Below are positions 43,893 through 52,935 of a stretch of 64,000 nt of DNA, piece after piece. Source of the DNA: Corallococcus macrosporus (GTDB taxonomy: Bacteria > Myxococcota > Myxococcia > Myxococcales > Myxococcaceae); assembly GCF_017302985.1 (NCBI RefSeq), contig NZ_JAFIMU010000004.1, positions 186,001 through 250,000 on the forward strand, read 5' to 3'. The notes below the pieces were generated by a model that did not search any database, was not told where the DNA came from, and was given only the letters and a program-made list of their open reading frames with translations. Position numbers and translations under genes: made by a program. Every line of letters starts with the position of its first letter. Positions within the stretch are counted from its first letter, which is position 1.

Positions 43893-44660
43893 ATGAACCA
43901 TCCACCACCGCGTCATCACGGGACGACCCCGCGTCGTCCCAACATCGGCCTGAGCCCGGACTGGGTCCAGCCGGCCGACTCCGCCTTCCCCCGCTACGAG
44001 CTGAAGGTGCCCTACGCGGAGGCGGTGCTGCGCGCGGGGGGCCTGCCCTTCGTGCTGCCGTACACCGACGACGCGTCCTGCGTGGACGCCTACCTGGAGC
44101 GGGTGTCCGGGCTGGTGGTGACGGGCGGCGCGTTCGACATCCCCCCGTCCGCGTACGGCGAGGAGGCCCGTGAAGGGATGGGCCCGCTGAAGGAGGGCCG
44201 CACGGCCTTCGAGGCGCAGCTCATCCGCGGCGCGCTCAAGCGCAACCTGCCGGTGCTGGGCGTCTGCGGCGGCATGCAGCTCTTGGCCGTGGTGCTGGGC
44301 GGCACGCTGTTCCAGGACATCCTGCGCGAGGTGCCGGGCGCGCGCGACCACGAGCAGAAGCACGACCGCACCCAGCCGCAGCACCCGGTGGAGGTGAAGA
44401 ACGGCACGCTCCTGGCGGAGGCCGTGGGGCACGGGCAGCTGATGGTGAACTCCACGCACCACCAGGCGGTGAGCAAGCCGGGCACGGACGTGACGGTGAG
44501 CGCGGTGTCGCCGGACGGCGTGGTGGAGGCCATCGAGTCCACCGCGCACGCGTTCGCGCTGGGCGTGCAGTGGCACCCGGAGCTGATGCTGGGGACCATC
44601 CCGGTGCACCTGGGCGTCTACAAGTCGCTGGTGCAGAAGGCGCGAGAGCACCGCCGGTGA
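43893..44660 (+). CDS. Class I glutamine amidotransferase-like hydrolase (peptidase C26, PuuD-like)
   Basis: 255 residues. GVCGGMQLLAVVLGG is the nucleophile elbow with catalytic Cys, NSTHHQAV is typical of the gamma-glutamyl-GABA hydrolase branch, and GVQWHPE supplies His and Glu. Such enzymes cleave gamma-glutamyl amides. The gene sits between thiE and a ThiD-like gene and overlaps the latter by 4 bp (GTGA). A role in thiamine-precursor salvage would be speculative. Confidence 0.85.
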   Translation: MNHPPPRHHGTTPRRPNIGLSPDWVQPADSAFPRYELKVPYAEAVLRAGGLPFVLPYTDDASCVDAYLERVSGLVVTGGAFDIPPSAYGEEAREGMGPLKEGRTAFEAQLIRGALKRNLPVLGVCGGMQLLAVVLGGTLFQDILREVPGARDHEQKHDRTQPQHPVEVKNGTLLAEAVGHGQLMVNSTHHQAVSKPGTDVTVSAVSPDGVVEAIESTAHAFALGVQWHPELMLGTIPVHLGVYKSLVQKAREHRR

Positions 44661-45397
44661 GGCCTCGCGTCCTGCTCCTGGCGGGACTGGAGCCCACGGG
44701 CCGGGCCGGGCTGCTCGCGGACGTGGCCGCGGTGCGCGCGCGGGGCGGCGACGCGGTGGCGGTGCCCACGGCCCAGACGGCGCAGGGCGCGCACACGTTC
44801 GCGGTGGTGCCTGCCTCTCCGCGCATGCTGGCCGCGCAGGTGACGGCCGCGCGCGAGTGGGGCCCCCTGCATGCGGTGAAGTGGGGCGTGGTGCCCGGGC
44901 CGTCGCAGCTGGCCACCGCGAAGGCGGCGCTCAAGGACTCGGACGTGTGGTGGGTGGTGGATCCGGTGGTGCGCTCGTCGCGGGGGCAGGTGCTGTCGAG
45001 GCTGACGGCCCGGCACTACCTGGCGCTGGCGGGCCCGCGCGTGCTGGTGACGCCGAACCTGGAGGAGGCCGCGTGGCTGCTGGGCCGGCCCGCGCTGGGC
45101 ACGGTGGAGGACGCCCAGGAGGCCGCGGAGGCGCTGTGCCAGCGCGGCTTCGGCGCGGTGCTGGTGAAGGGCGGGCACCTGCCGGAAGGGCAGGGCCTGG
45201 CGGACGTGCTCGCGTCCGCCGGCCGCACCGTGGTGATGCGGGGACGGAGGCTGAAGCGGCCCCCTGAGCGCCGGGGCACCGGCTGCCGGCTGGCGTCCGC
45301 GCTGGCCGCGGAGCTGGGCCGGGGCACAGGCCCGGAAGCCGCGGTGCGAGCGGCCCGCGAGCATGTCACGGGCTACCTGCGCACCGGCCGGGACTGA
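44657..45397 (+). CDS. ThiD-like hydroxymethylpyrimidine (phosphate) kinase, divergent
   Basis: 246 residues from a GTG overlapping the previous stop by 4 bp. It resembles ThiD, which phosphorylates the thiamine pyrimidine. AGLEPTGRAGLLADV corresponds to the ThiD motif GxDPxGGAG but with Glu and Arg in place of Asp and Gly. The anion-hole motif with catalytic Cys is kept (RRGTGCRLASALA). Its position after thiE supports a thiamine role, though specificity may have shifted. The last codons (CGCACCGGCCGGGACTGA) seed the tandem repeats downstream. Confidence 0.8.
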   Translation: MRPRVLLLAGLEPTGRAGLLADVAAVRARGGDAVAVPTAQTAQGAHTFAVVPASPRMLAAQVTAAREWGPLHAVKWGVVPGPSQLATAKAALKDSDVWWVVDPVVRSSRGQVLSRLTARHYLALAGPRVLVTPNLEEAAWLLGRPALGTVEDAQEAAEALCQRGFGAVLVKGGHLPEGQGLADVLASAGRTVVMRGRRLKRPPERRGTGCRLASALAAELGRGTGPEAAVRAAREHVTGYLRTGRD

Positions 45398-45812
45398 CGC
45401 GCGGCCATCGCCTCCGGCAGAGCGTGCGGCTCGGCGCCGCGCACGAGCCGGGACTGACGCGCGGCCACCGCTCCCGGTAGGGCGTGTGGCTCGGCGCCGC
45501 GCGCACCGGCCGGGACTGACGCGTGGCCATCGCCTCCGGCAGAGCGTGCGGCTCGGCGCCGCGCACCGGCCGGGACTGACGCGCGGCCATCGCCTCCGGC
45601 AGAGCGTGCGGCTCGGCGCCGCGCACGAGCCGGGACTGACGCGTGGCCACCGCTCCCGGTAGGGCGTGTGGCTCGGCGCCGCGCGCACCGGCCGGGACTG
45701 ACGCGCGGCCACCACTTCGGCAGGGCGTGCGGCTCGGCGCCGCGCGCACGGGCCGGGACCGACGCGAGCGGACCGGCTTCGGTCCGGGCAGACGGCGCTG
45801 GGCTCGGAGCCC
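45388..45812. repeat. Seven imperfect ~60-bp tandem repeats between the ThiD-like gene and dnaB
   Basis: Units begin with CCGGGACTGACGCG at 45388, 45448, 45510, 45570, 45630 and 45692; the last, degenerate unit at 45753 begins CCGGGACCGACGCG. Lengths are 60-62 bp. Two alternating variants occur (CATCGCCTCCGGCAGAGCG and CACCGCTCCCGGTAGGGCG), suggesting that duplication happened in pairs. Each unit contains GTGCGGCTCGGCGCCGCGC, able to fold back. The first unit includes the stop of the ThiD-like gene, so the array grew from a gene end. There are no unique spacers, ruling out CRISPR. The 440-bp gap holds no credible gene. Confidence 0.9.
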
Positions 45813-45838
45813 CTGCGCGCGGATCAGGACCGGCGCGG

Positions 45839-47236
45839 CTACTCGGTCCGGGCGCGGCTTTCGAAGCGCGTGTACTCCGCGAGGAACACCAGGTCGATGG
45901 AGCCGATGGGGCCGTTACGCTGCTTGGCGACGATGAGCTCCACGGGGATGACCGTGCTGCTCTGGCCCCCGCCACCACCGCCACCGCCACCTCCACCGCC
46001 TCCTCCGCCCTCGCCGCCTTCCTCTTCCGTCTCGCGGTGGATGAACATCACCACGTCGGCGTCCTGCTCGATGGAGCCGGACTCACGCAGGTCCGACAGC
46101 ATGGGCTTGCCGCCCTTGCGCTCCTCCACCTTACGGCTGAGCTGGCTGAGCGCGATGATGGGCACTTCCAGCTCCTTGGCCAGTTGCTTGAGCGCGCGGG
46201 AGATTTCCGCCACTTCCAGCTGGCGGCTCTCCACCTTGCCCTTCTGGTGCATCAGCTGGAGGTAGTCGATGACGAGCAGCGACAGGCGCGGGTCCTTCTG
46301 CTTCACACGCCGCGCCTTCGCGCGCAGGTCGAACGGGGACAGACCGCCCGAGTCGTCGATGTAGATGGGCGCGTTGTAGAGCGCGCCCGCCATCTCCTGG
46401 AACTTCTCCTCGTCGTGCGGGGACAGCCGGCCGCCACGCAGCTTCTTCATGTCCACGCGCGCGGTGGACGCGAGCAGACGCATGAGCAGCTGATCCGCGG
46501 GCATTTCCAGGCTGAAGATGCCGACGGCCTTGTTCTCCTTCAGCGCCGCGTGCACCGCGATGTTCATGGCGAAGGACGTCTTGCCCACGCCGGGACGCGC
46601 CGCGAGGATGATGAGCTCACCGGCGTGCAGCCCCGTCAGCTGGTTGTCCAGGTCGATGTAGCCCGTGGACAGGCCCGTCACGCCCGTCGCCGCGGTCTTC
46701 ATCTTGTCCAGCAGGTCGAGCGTCTGCTCCATCAGCTCGCTGACCGGACGCAGGTCGCCTTCGCGCTTCTTCTCCGCGAGGAGGAAGACCTTGCGCTCGG
46801 CCTCATCGAGCAGGACGTCCAGCTCGCCCGTCTCCTGGCTGGCGAGTTCCTGGATCTCCCGGCCCGCGTTGGCCAGGCGCCGGCGCAGCGCCTGGTCCTT
46901 GACGATGTGGGCGTACTGCACGGCGTTGGCCGCCAGCGGGACGACCTGGTCCAGGCCCATCAGGTACGCGGGGCCGCCCACCGCCACGAGCTGGCCGAGG
47001 ACCTTGAGCTCCTCCGCGAGCGTCAGGTGGTCCACCTGCTTGCTCTGCTGATCCAGCCGCATCATCGCGGCGAAGATCTGCGCGTGCGAAGGGCTGGCGA
47101 AGTCGTCCGCGTGGACGACCTCCGCCACGGGCGTGATGAGCCCGTTGTCCGCCAGCACGGCGCCCAGCACCGCACGCTCCGCGGCGAGATCCTCGTGGAC
47201 CCGCCGTCCTTCCCTACCGTCCAGGACGTTCTGCAT
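45839..47236 (-). CDS. dnaB: Replicative DNA helicase DnaB with a polyglycine insertion
   Basis: 465 residues. It unwinds DNA ahead of the replication fork as a hexamer. The N-terminal domain binds primase; the RecA-like C-terminal domain has AARPGVGKTSFA (Walker A), LLVIDYLQLM (Walker B), SQLSRKVEER and DLRESGSIEQDAD. After HRETEEEGGE comes a run of 15 glycines (residues 410-424, codons 45965-46009), then the conserved IVAKQRNGP. In other DnaB proteins this loop is shorter and charged. The codons are mixed, not one repeated triplet. No intein is present. Confidence 0.95.
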   Translation of the reverse strand: MQNVLDGREGRRVHEDLAAERAVLGAVLADNGLITPVAEVVHADDFASPSHAQIFAAMMRLDQQSKQVDHLTLAEELKVLGQLVAVGGPAYLMGLDQVVPLAANAVQYAHIVKDQALRRRLANAGREIQELASQETGELDVLLDEAERKVFLLAEKKREGDLRPVSELMEQTLDLLDKMKTAATGVTGLSTGYIDLDNQLTGLHAGELIILAARPGVGKTSFAMNIAVHAALKENKAVGIFSLEMPADQLLMRLLASTARVDMKKLRGGRLSPHDEEKFQEMAGALYNAPIYIDDSGGLSPFDLRAKARRVKQKDPRLSLLVIDYLQLMHQKGKVESRQLEVAEISRALKQLAKELEVPIIALSQLSRKVEERKGGKPMLSDLRESGSIEQDADVVMFIHRETEEEGGEGGGGGGGGGGGGGGGQSSTVIPVELIVAKQRNGPIGSIDLVFLAEYTRFESRARTE

Positions 47237-47394
47237 GGCTGCTTGGAACCTCTACAGGCAGCGTCTGACACGTTCCAGCGGACGTCCAGTTTCCTGGCAA
47301 CAGACCTGTAGCACCCGGTAGGTCCTGGGGAGACGCCCTGACGCACCGTGACACCCGCGCCCCGTCTCCGGGTGAACCGACCCGGCGCGTCGGG

Positions 47395-48165
47395 CTATTC
47401 GGCGGCGCCCCACTGCTGGAGGAAGGCCTCCCGGTAGGTGCGACTGAGGATCACCGTGGAGCCGTCCTTGAGGACGAGGATGCCGTCCCCGTGCGTCCAC
47501 GGCTCCAGACGGGCCACGGCCTCCAGGTTCACCAGGTCGCTGCGGTGCACGCGCACGAAGCGGGTGGGGTCCAGGCGCTCCTCCAGGGCGCGCAGCGTCT
47601 GGCGCACCAGGTGTTCGCCCTGGGCGGTGTACAGCCGCACGTACTTGTCCTCCGAGGACAGGCGCCACACGGTGTCCAGGCGCAGCGGGACCCAGCCCTC
47701 GCCCACCTTCACCACCAGCCGCTCCAGGGGGCGCTCCGGGCGGGCGCGGGCCACCGTGGCGAGCAGGGCGTCCAGCGCGGCCGTGCTTTGCGTGCCCGCG
47801 CTCAGGAGCGCATGGGCCTTGTCGAGTGCCCGGGAGAAGCGGCCGGCGTCGTAGGGCTTGAGGAGGTAGTCCGCCGCGTGGGCCTCGAAGGCCTGGAGCG
47901 CGAAGCGCTCATACGCGGTGGAGAAGATGACGGCGGGGCAGGCGTCCGGCCCGAGCGCCTCCAGGACCTCGAAGCCGGTGAGGCCGGGCATCTGCACGTC
48001 GAGCACCACCAGGTCCGGCCGCAGCGCCTCGATGCGCGCCAGCGCCTCCGTCCCGTCCGAGGCCTCGCCCACGCAGGTGAAGCGCGCGTCGGCCTCCAGC
48101 AGGCGCTTCACCTTCGCGCGCGCGGGCGCCTCGTCGTCCACCACCAGCACGCGGAACACCGTCAT
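47395..48165 (-). CDS. LytTR-family response regulator
   Basis: 256 residues from the ATG at 48165. The receiver domain (VLVVDDEAPAR; phosphorylated Asp in LVVLDVQMPG; Lys in YLLKPYD) is joined to a LytTR DNA-binding domain (DTVWRLSSEDKYVRLYTAQG, FVRVHRSDLVNL). Members bind direct repeats and control surface or export genes. The start overlaps the partner kinase gene by 4 bp (ATGA), indicating a matched pair. Confidence 0.9.
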   Translation of the reverse strand: MTVFRVLVVDDEAPARAKVKRLLEADARFTCVGEASDGTEALARIEALRPDLVVLDVQMPGLTGFEVLEALGPDACPAVIFSTAYERFALQAFEAHAADYLLKPYDAGRFSRALDKAHALLSAGTQSTAALDALLATVARARPERPLERLVVKVGEGWVPLRLDTVWRLSSEDKYVRLYTAQGEHLVRQTLRALEERLDPTRFVRVHRSDLVNLEAVARLEPWTHGDGILVLKDGSTVILSRTYREAFLQQWGAAE

Positions 48166-49280
48166 GACGTGGCCTCCCTTCGGGGCAGCCACACCGTCAC
48201 GCGCGCGCCGCCCTCCGGTCCCGCGCCGCGCTCCAACCGTGCCCGGTCACCGTGCAGGAGCGTGAGCACGCGCTCCAGCTGCGTCAGCCCCACGCCGGGT
48301 CCGGAGGCAGGGGAGGGCGCTCCGAAGCCTCGCCCGGTGTCCTCCACCTCCAGCGCCCAGCGGTCGGCCTCGGCGCGCGCGCGGATGCGGACCTCCAGCG
48401 TCCCCACCCGGTCCTGGTTGTGCTTCACCGCGTTCTCCACCAGCGTCTGCAGCGCGAAGCACGGCACCCGCTGGGACTCCAGGCCCGGCGCCACGTCCCA
48501 GCGCACCTCCAGCCGGTCGCCGAAGCGCGCCGCGAGCAGCGCGACGAAGCGCTCGGTGTGCCCTCGCTCCTCGGCCAGCGTCCAGGTGGGCTCGGTGCGC
48601 TCCAGGCTCGCACGCAGCAACTGGCCCAGGTCGCTCAACAGCCGGTCCGTGCGCGACAGGTCCTCGTACATCACCGACCCGATGGTGTGCAGCGCGTTGA
48701 AGAGGAAGTGCGGGTGCAACTGGCCCGTGAGCGCCTGGAGCTGCGCGGCCCGCAGTTCACCCTCCAGCTCCGCGGACCGCAGCGCTCGCGCCTGCCGCTC
48801 CCGCCACTCGTACACGAGCGAGATGACCGCGCAGCCCAGGCCATAGGAGATGAGGTCCTTCTGGGCCTCCATCGGCAGCGCGTAGACGGGAGGCCCCAGG
48901 TCGTACGTCCCCAGCTCCAGCAGCGCGTAGACCACGTGCCGCGTTCCCGCCATCCCCGCGATGTGCAGCGACGTGAAGAGGAGGAACGCCGCGGCGTGGA
49001 TGCCCAGGAAGCGCGTCCAGCCCGCGCGCGGCGACGGCGCGTTGAGCACCGCCGTCATCAGGATGGGCAGGAGCACCGTGACGACCAGCGCGCTCGTCAC
49101 CTCCCAGATGAAGGCCGGCGCCCAGTGGCCGGGATGCCGCTGCATGAGCTGCGTCAGCCGCACCGCGCTGCCCTGCCACAGCCCCAGGGCCAGCCCGAAC
49201 GCCAGGAGCTTGAGCGCCGTGCGCAGCCGCAGCGGGGGCCAGCGCCACGGCCTGGCAGGCATCTGCTCCCGGTCCCTCAC
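48162..49280 (-). CDS. LytS/YehU-type sensor histidine kinase
   Basis: 372 residues from a GTG at 49280, with GGAGG seven bases upstream and a 4-bp overlap with the acyltransferase stop. An ATG at 49262 is an alternative. Four hydrophobic spans lie in the first 150 residues. The kinase core has LHPHFLFNALHTIGS, the His_kinase motif of this family, LVENAVKHNQ and the ATP lid DTGRGFG. No extra sensor domain is present, so the signal is probably sensed in the membrane. It is coupled to the LytTR regulator. Confidence 0.88.
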   Translation of the reverse strand: MRDREQMPARPWRWPPLRLRTALKLLAFGLALGLWQGSAVRLTQLMQRHPGHWAPAFIWEVTSALVVTVLLPILMTAVLNAPSPRAGWTRFLGIHAAAFLLFTSLHIAGMAGTRHVVYALLELGTYDLGPPVYALPMEAQKDLISYGLGCAVISLVYEWRERQARALRSAELEGELRAAQLQALTGQLHPHFLFNALHTIGSVMYEDLSRTDRLLSDLGQLLRASLERTEPTWTLAEERGHTERFVALLAARFGDRLEVRWDVAPGLESQRVPCFALQTLVENAVKHNQDRVGTLEVRIRARAEADRWALEVEDTGRGFGAPSPASGPGVGLTQLERVLTLLHGDRARLERGAGPEGGARVTVWLPRREATS

Positions 49281-50434
49281 CCCACCGCCTCCGGAGCGAG
49301 GACGGCCGTCCGCGCCGCGCGGGGCTTCATGCCGAAGAGCGGCCGCAGCCACGACACGCGGGACACGCCCTCGCACAGCGCCAGCGTGAGCGCGAAGGAC
49401 ACCGTGAGCACCACGAACAGCATGGCCCACGGCCCCACCGGCAGCCGCAGGCACAGGTAGCCCACGCACACGATGACCGTCTGGTGGAAGATGTAGAACG
49501 GATACGACAGCGCCTGCGCGTGCGGCAGCCACGCGGGGGACACGCGGATGTGCCGCCGCGCGTAGGCCAGCGCCACCAGCAGCCCGCTCCAGATGAGGAC
49601 GGAGCCCCCCACGATGGCGGGCACCACCGGCATCACCGGCCACGGCCAGACCAGCTCCACGATGAGCGCCACCCCCCACAGGGCCAAAAGCCCGTGGCGC
49701 AGCGCCACCAGCCGGCCCCACACGCCCGGGCAGCGGCCCAGCAGGTGGCCGTACAGGAAGAGCAGCCCGTAGAGCAGGAAGGTGCGCGGATCATCGAACA
49801 GCGCGTGCGTCTCCGGGTAGTCGCGCAAGAGCACCCGGACGAGCGCCAGCGGCACCCCGAGCCACAGCACGTTGATTCCCCGCGACAGCCACGCGTCCAC
49901 CCACGCGAGGACCCTTCCACCACGCTCCGTGCGCAGCGCCGCGAAGAGGGGCAGGGCCAGGAGGCAGTAGTGGAACAGGTAGGCCACGAACCACAGATGG
50001 TGCCAGCTGAAGCTGCCCGCCGGATAGGACACGAACTCGAACACCGTCGGGTAGAACGCGGCGTAGCTGCCCTGGAACTGCCCCCGGAACAGCCGCTCCA
50101 CGTAGATCTGCGGCGGCACCACCACGAACATGCCGAACACCAGTGGCAGCAGCAGCCGCTTCGTCCGGTCCTTCGTGAACGCCCCCAGCGAGCGCCGCCG
50201 GAGCGCGAACGCCGTGCCCGCGCCGGAGATGACCATCAACAGCGGCATGCGCACCAGGTGCAGCACCGACATCACGGGCTCCAGCTGGGGCAGCGCCTGG
50301 GGGCTCTTGATGTGCCAGTCCCAGGTGTTGAACAGCATCCCGGTGTGGAACAGGTGCAGCACCACGATGGCCAGCACCCGGAGCCAGTCCAGGTCGGGGT
50401 GGTGCACGGCGGCGGGGCGGGTGGGGGCGTTCAT
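49277..50434 (-). CDS. Acyltransferase-3 family membrane protein
   Basis: 385 residues from the ATG at 50434, with GGAGG upstream. About ten hydrophobic spans. DLDWLRVLAIVVLHLFHTG carries the early His of the family, and a following RMPLLMVISG and FVKDR-like basic loop match O-acyltransferases that modify surface sugars. HHLWFVAYLFHY is another typical segment. It leads an operon with the LytS-like kinase and the regulator, overlapping the kinase gene by 4 bp. Confidence 0.85.
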   Translation of the reverse strand: MNAPTRPAAVHHPDLDWLRVLAIVVLHLFHTGMLFNTWDWHIKSPQALPQLEPVMSVLHLVRMPLLMVISGAGTAFALRRRSLGAFTKDRTKRLLLPLVFGMFVVVPPQIYVERLFRGQFQGSYAAFYPTVFEFVSYPAGSFSWHHLWFVAYLFHYCLLALPLFAALRTERGGRVLAWVDAWLSRGINVLWLGVPLALVRVLLRDYPETHALFDDPRTFLLYGLLFLYGHLLGRCPGVWGRLVALRHGLLALWGVALIVELVWPWPVMPVVPAIVGGSVLIWSGLLVALAYARRHIRVSPAWLPHAQALSYPFYIFHQTVIVCVGYLCLRLPVGPWAMLFVVLTVSFALTLALCEGVSRVSWLRPLFGMKPRAARTAVLAPEAVG

Positions 50435-50550
50435 GGGGCGGGGACCTCCAGGCGGTATCCACCGCTGAAGTACCCACGCCGTGGCCCAGGCCTCCACGCG
50501 GATGCCGTGGAACGGACCCGGCGCGGCGCCAGCCGGACTGGAGACGCGAA

Positions 50551-50580
50551 AAGGGCCGCCCGGTTGCCCGGACGGCCCTT
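50551..50580. terminator. Terminator after rplI
   Basis: AAGGGCCG (50551-50558) pairs with CGGCCCTT (50573-50580), with further inner pairing of CCGG. On the minus strand it follows the rplI stop by about 45 bases and is preceded on the plus strand by an A-rich stretch (CGAAAAGG), giving U residues after the stem in the rplI transcript. Confidence 0.7.
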
Positions 50581-50626
50581 CCCTTGAAGCGTTGGAGCCG
50601 TGGAGCGCTCCAGGTGATGCGGTGGA

Positions 50627-51070
50627 CTACTCGGCCACCACGTCGACCTTGATCTTCGCCGTCACCTCGCGGTGCAGGCGCAGCTCCACGTCGTAGCTGC
50701 CCAGCGACTTGATGGGCTCGGCCAGGTGCAGCTGGCGGCGATCCACCTGCTGGCCCTGGGCCGCGAGCGCCTCGGCGATGTCCAGCACCGTCACGGAGCC
50801 GAACAGCTTGTCCTGCTCGCCCACCTTGCGCTTGATGGTGACCTTGACGTTGCCCAGCTTCTTGGCCTGCTCGTCGGCGGCGCCCTTCAGCTTGGCGCTG
50901 CGAGCGGTCTGCACGGACTTCTCGTGCTCCAGCTGGCGCAGGTTCTGCTCGCTGGCCAGGACCGCCTTCTTGCGCGGCAGAAGGAAGTTGCGGCCGAAGC
51001 CGTCCTTCACCGTGACGAGCTCGCCGGACTTGCCGAGGTTGTCGATGTCCTCACGCAGAATGACCTTCAT
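50627..51070 (-). CDS. rplI: 50S ribosomal protein L9
   Basis: 147 residues. The N-terminal domain [32 protein letters not shown] is characteristic, followed by the long connecting helix and a C-terminal RNA-binding domain. The gene ends the rpsF-rpsR-rplI cluster with rpsR 30 bp upstream. AGGA precedes the start. Confidence 0.97.
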   Translation of the reverse strand: MKVILREDIDNLGKSGELVTVKDGFGRNFLLPRKKAVLASEQNLRQLEHEKSVQTARSAKLKGAADEQAKKLGNVKVTIKRKVGEQDKLFGSVTVLDIAEALAAQGQQVDRRQLHLAEPIKSLGSYDVELRLHREVTAKIKVDVVAE

Positions 51071-51100
51071 GTTCCTGTCTCCTGTGTTGCGGACCGGCGG

Positions 51101-51508
51101 CTAGCCGACCACCGCGTTGTAGGGGAGGAGCGCGATGCCGCGGGCGCGCTTGATGGCGACCGCCACCTCACGCTGGTGCTTCGCGCAGTTGCCGGAGATG
51201 CGGCGGGGGATGATCTTGCCGCGCTCGGTGACGAAGTACTTCAGCGTCGCCTGGTCCTTGAAGTCCACCGACGCGTTCTTCTCCGCGCAGAACCGGCAGA
51301 CCTTCTTGCGGCCGAAGCCACGACCACCGCGCTTGTCGTCGTCGCCGCCCATGCCGCCGCGGTCGCCGCGATCACCACCACGGTCGCGGTCACCGCCGCG
51401 ATCACCACCACGGTCGCCACCGCGCGAACCGCCGCCGTAGCCGCCACCGCCACCACCGGGGCCGCGGGAAGCGCCCGCGCCCTGCTTGCTATCCATGCCG
51501 TTGCTCAT
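51101..51508 (-). CDS. rpsR: 30S ribosomal protein S18 with an Arg/Gly-rich N-terminal extension
   Basis: 135 residues; typical S18 has about 75-90. The conserved core starts near residue 65 ([20 protein letters not shown]) and includes the RNA-binding [16 protein letters not shown]. In front is a low-complexity tail with repeated Gly-Gly-Asp-Arg units ([19 protein letters not shown]). Its two Cys at CRFC recall zinc-binding S18 forms. It lies between rpsF (51 bp upstream) and rplI (30 bp downstream). Confidence 0.93.
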   Translation of the reverse strand: MSNGMDSKQGAGASRGPGGGGGGYGGGSRGGDRGGDRGGDRDRGGDRGDRGGMGGDDDKRGGRGFGRKKVCRFCAEKNASVDFKDQATLKYFVTERGKIIPRRISGNCAKHQREVAVAIKRARGIALLPYNAVVG

Positions 51509-51559
51509 GAATGTTCTCGTTTCCTGGAAGGTTGGGGGAAGGTCCCGTCAGACGAGGCT

Positions 51560-52036
51560 TTAAGCCTCCTCCGCGGACTCCTCTTCCGAATCGCCACCCG
51601 CGAACTCCGGGGACTCGCCACGGAAGCCACCCTCGCGCTCGGCGGGGGCGCCCGGACGGGTCTCCTCGACGTCGCCGGCCAGCTTCAGGTCCTCGAGGAC
51701 CGGACGGGACTCGGGGTCCACTTCGTCCGCGATCTTCACGGAGATGTAGCGGGTGACCTCGTCGAGGTTGCGCAGGTTGCGCTCGATCTCCGCCACCAGC
51801 TTGCCGTCACCCAGGAAGCTCGTGTGGACGTAGATGGCGCGCGGCTGCTTGGCCACGGGGAACAGCGTCTTCTTCTTCCCCCACACCGTGAAGCGGAGGA
51901 CCTTGCCGCCCTCGCGCGAAACGATGCCGCGGACGCGCTCCTTGAGCTTGTCCACGTTGTCGTCGGTGAGGTCCGGCTTGACCAGGAAGATGGTCTCGTA
52001 CTCACGAAGCCGCTTGGCGGCCTGCGTCTCTGCCAT
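51560..52036 (-). CDS. rpsF: 30S ribosomal protein S6
   Basis: 158 residues from the ATG at 52036, with GGGGAG upstream. The core (LREYETIFLVKPDL, VLRFTVWGKKKTLFPV, YVHTSFLG) is standard. After residue 110 there is a Glu-rich tail (GGDSEEESAEEA), as in bacteria where S6 is extended with acidic residues. It starts the rpsF-rpsR-rplI operon, and S6 and S18 bind each other in the small subunit. Confidence 0.95.
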   Translation of the reverse strand: MAETQAAKRLREYETIFLVKPDLTDDNVDKLKERVRGIVSREGGKVLRFTVWGKKKTLFPVAKQPRAIYVHTSFLGDGKLVAEIERNLRNLDEVTRYISVKIADEVDPESRPVLEDLKLAGDVEETRPGAPAEREGGFRGESPEFAGGDSEEESAEEA

Positions 52037-52314
52037 GTTTCTCTCCCCTTGGGGTCGAGTGCCCCCCGGACCATCCGGGGAGCGGGGAAACGGCCGGTGA
52101 CCCTCGAAGGTCACCACCGGGGACGGGAAATCCTCTCGCGCGCCCGTCACCATCGCGCCTTGGCCCGTGCCTGAACACGGGAAGCTTTGAAAGAACATCC
52201 CCCTTGCGAATGCGTGGGACGCACTCCGGGGGAAGGGGCTTCTAAGAGGACCCCTCCTGGAAAGTCAAGCGGAGGGAAGGGGGCAGGCGGCCGGGCGCCG
52301 GCGGTCCGGGCGCT

Positions 52315-52890
52315 TCAGGCCCGGCGGTTGTGGCGGTTCATGGCGGTGGCCAGCCCGTCGCGCACCCAGCTCTCCGCCATGTCCGCCGCCTTGCCGATGA
52401 GCTCCTCCAGCCCGCGGCGCTCGCCGTCGTCGAAGTTGGACAGCACGTAGCCCGCCACGCGCTCCTTGGCGTTGGGGCCTTCTGGCTTGCCAATGCCCAC
52501 CCGCACGCGGATGAAGGCGTCCTCGCCCAGGCACTGCACCATGCTCTTGAGGCCGTTGTGCCCGCCCGCGCCGCCGCCCGCCTTGAGCTGCAGCCGGCCG
52601 AAGGGCAGGTCCAGCTCGTCGTGCACCACGAGCACGTCCTGGACGGCGACCTTGTAGAAGCGCGCGGCCTCCGCCACGGAGCGGCCGGACAGGTTCATGT
52701 ACGTCTGCGGCTCCACGAAGAGGATGCGCTCGCCGCCCAGGCTTCCCTGGCCCACCCGCGCCTGGAACTTGTCCTGGGTGAGCTCCGCGCGGGCGCGCGC
52801 GAGCAGCGCGTCCACCACCATGAACCCGACGTTGTGGCGGTGGCGCTCGTACTCGCGCCCGGGGTTGCCCAGCCCGCAGATGAGCTTCAT
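52315..52890 (-). CDS. pth: Peptidyl-tRNA hydrolase
   Basis: 191 residues from the ATG at 52890. It frees tRNA from stalled peptidyl-tRNA. The signature [20 protein letters not shown] contains the catalytic His (about 20), and Asn and Asp lie in PQTYMNLSG and [24 protein letters not shown] is also diagnostic. It lies after rplY in the same direction, a common pairing in bacteria. Confidence 0.96.
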   Translation of the reverse strand: MKLICGLGNPGREYERHRHNVGFMVVDALLARARAELTQDKFQARVGQGSLGGERILFVEPQTYMNLSGRSVAEAARFYKVAVQDVLVVHDELDLPFGRLQLKAGGGAGGHNGLKSMVQCLGEDAFIRVRVGIGKPEGPNAKERVAGYVLSNFDDGERRGLEELIGKAADMAESWVRDGLATAMNRHNRRA

Positions 52891-52935
52891 GGACGGCTCC
52901 GGAAGGAGGGCGGGGCGCAAGGGGCCCACGCCCGG

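Noticed and set aside
45388-45812. CRISPR-like array
   Set aside because: Units are contiguous with no unique spacers, and no cas genes are nearby.
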